This document shows positions 63,898-64,000 of a stretch of DNA of 64,000 bases, piece after piece. The notes below the pieces were generated by a model, which was not told the DNA's origin, ran no database searches, and worked only from the letters and a program-made list of their open reading frames with translations. This stretch comes from Prionace glauca (Eukaryota; Chordata; Chondrichthyes; Carcharhiniformes; Carcharhinidae): NCBI GenBank assembly GCA_037974335.1, contig CM075761.1, forward strand, positions 10,965,790-11,029,789, given 5' to 3'. Positions within the stretch are counted from its first letter, which is position 1; every line of letters starts with the position of its first letter. The translations under genes were made by a program, and so were the position numbers.

Positions 63898-64000
63898 TAA
63901 GTAGTTCATATGGATTTCATCAAAGTCTGTGACAAGATTCCACCTGGGAGATTTGTCGAGAAGGTAAATTCACATTGGATTCAGAACAATCTGATAAATT
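63898..64000 (+). mobile_element. CR1-like LINE remnant running off the window
   Basis: Reads VHMDFIKVCDKIPPGRFVEK then VNSHWIQNNLIN, matching [17 protein letters not shown] of CR1-like RTs with the catalytic-block Asp kept. Continues beyond 64000. Confidence 0.7.

Noticed and set aside
1-64000. LTR elements or other virus-derived elements
   Set aside because: I found no paired LTRs and no gag, protease, integrase, capsid or envelope-like frame. All RT sequences are of the non-LTR (CR1-, L2- or Jockey/I-like) type.

Overview
The window looks like non-coding nuclear DNA of a cartilaginous fish, most likely a shark. Three things suggest this: tRNA-derived SINEs of the HE1/V-SINE type, a dense population of CR1-like LINEs whose 3' ends finish in 7-8 bp microsatellites (TTCTATG, TTCTTATG or TTCTTTG), and receptor exons of the GPR139-like type (from memory, a class I associate with multigene families in elasmobranchs). 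No operon, tRNA, rRNA or CRISPR is visible, and I saw no LTR element.

Host genes. The only host genes I can support are GPR139-like class A G-protein-coupled receptors, each split by a phase-1 intron inside TM1. Receptor 1 has exon 1 at 19961-20030 and exon 2 at 25174-26057, with one in-frame TGA. Receptor 2 has a full exon 2 at 55907-56805 and a matching first exon at 50732-50957 (374 residues joined). Two more first exons lie upstream: an open one at 38062-38230 and a broken tandem copy at 51699-51909. The N-terminus in exon 50732 is built from five 21-bp repeats.

Mobile elements. Most of the rest is retrotransposon, often nested. LINE-A (C-terminus ...MDEKGLV), LINE-B (...GFNGIGGYR) and LINE-C (tail TTCTTATG) are young and mostly 5'-truncated. 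LINE-B at 40550-43790 is nearly full length with a single stop in ORF2. LINE-D at 44640-48775 (minus) has both ORFs open (295 and 927 residues) and five 40-bp repeats upstream. Older hosts of insertions include a minus-strand CR1-like LINE at 6801-10945 split by four younger LINEs, a plus-strand one at 21096-23650 split by three, LINE-G at 27331-31745, three remnants of a Jockey/I-like LINE-N, and three L2/Rex-like remnants.

Layout. 1-5.5 kb: GT repeats, SINEs, LINE-A and LINE-N. 5.5-10.9 kb: the first nest. 10.9-19.4 kb: mostly unassigned DNA with LINE and SINE pieces. 19.4-26.4 kb: receptor 1 with a LINE-filled intron. 26.4-36.6 kb: LINE-F, LINE-G (holding a perfect 93-bp-arm palindrome), LINE-A and LINE-N. 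36.6-38.3 kb: LINE-B and an orphan receptor exon. 40-49 kb: LINE-B, LINE-H and LINE-D. 49-57 kb: receptor 2 with a tandem exon duplication and a LINE nest in its intron. 58-59.8 kb: a GT-rich higher-order repeat. 60-64 kb: LINE-C and LINE-B.

Element letters are local names. Element ends are judged by eye from repeat-to-repeat comparison within the window and may be off by 5-20 bases.
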